In this document: positions 5,994 through 6,053 of the stretch, piece after piece
Numbering within the stretch: position 1 is the first letter of the stretch
Layout: each line of letters opens with the position of its first letter
Assembly: GCA_030833305.1 (NCBI GenBank)
Contig: JAURHL010000124.1
Span: forward strand, 1-6,053
Length of the DNA stretch: 6,053 bases
Origin: Acidimicrobiales bacterium
GTDB lineage: Bacteria > Actinomycetota > Acidimicrobiia > Acidimicrobiales > Ilumatobacteraceae
Direction: 5' to 3'
Position numbers and translations under genes: made by a program
The notes under the pieces: model-generated
Told to the model about the DNA's origin: nothing
Seen by the model: the letters and a program-made list of their open reading frames with translations, nothing else
Databases searched by the model: none

Positions 5994-6053
5994 GCCGTTT
6001 CGGGCCTCGAAGTTTCCCTGATCGGCCGATTGGGGAGTGTGGGTCGCGCCGGT

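Larger units (their letters stand above)
5911..6053. other. Stretch after adk without a recognised gene
   Basis: In many related genomes map or infA follows adk. No start of either is recognisable in these 143 nt. The stretch holds a DnaA-box-like 9-mer (5918-5926), a weak GC hairpin (CCGGG 5938-5942 with CCCGG 5950-5954, no T-run after it), a 9-nt tandem repeat (5967-5993), an imperfect TTCG/CGAA hairpin (5999-6011) and a perfect 10-bp palindrome ATCGGCCGAT (6021-6030). One + frame, from GTG 5907 or GTG 5919, stays open to the window end. It has no ribosome binding site and no recognisable domain, so I do not call it a gene. Confidence 0.55.

Overview
The window is a continuous stretch of the conserved bacterial ribosomal-protein spc operon from a high-GC organism. 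It carries ten ribosomal protein genes, then secY and adk, all on the + strand: rplX, rplE, rpsZ (zinc-type rpsN), rpsH, rplF, rplR, rpsE, rpmD, rplO, secY, adk. The first six bases fit the last sense codon and stop codon of an upstream gene, presumably rplN. Gene order and strand are canonical, every gene is intact, and no mobile element, CRISPR array, tRNA or rRNA was seen.

The organism is most likely an actinobacterium. G+C is high, C/G dominates third codon positions, S14 is the short four-cysteine zinc form, and the order secY-adk is common in Gram-positive-type genomes. The Adk P-loop reads GRQGAGKGTQ and its LID is of the zinc type. From memory this resembles Acidimicrobiia (Ilumatobacter-like) more than Mycobacterium or Streptomyces. 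TTG is used often for leucine despite the GC bias. The class-level placement is an inference and was not tested by a search.

Layout: positions 1-3869 encode ribosomal proteins, packed with 1-nt stop/start overlaps (rplX/rplE and rplR/rpsE, both TGATG) or gaps of 2 to 31 nt, most with a clear purine-rich ribosome binding site. A 48-nt spacer (3870-3917) precedes secY, which starts with GTG. adk follows secY after 4 nt. The last 143 nt (5911-6053) hold no recognisable gene, but contain a perfect 9-mer DnaA-box consensus, a 9-nt tandem repeat and small palindromes. One frame there stays open to the window end and may be the start of another gene.

Together the genes supply 50S proteins (L24, L5, L6, L18, L30, L15), 30S proteins (S14, S8, S5), the central subunit of the Sec translocon and adenylate kinase. 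I found no new biological system. The points worth a second look are lineage-type tails on S5, L5 and L30, the P-loop variant in Adk, and the unusual spacer after adk.
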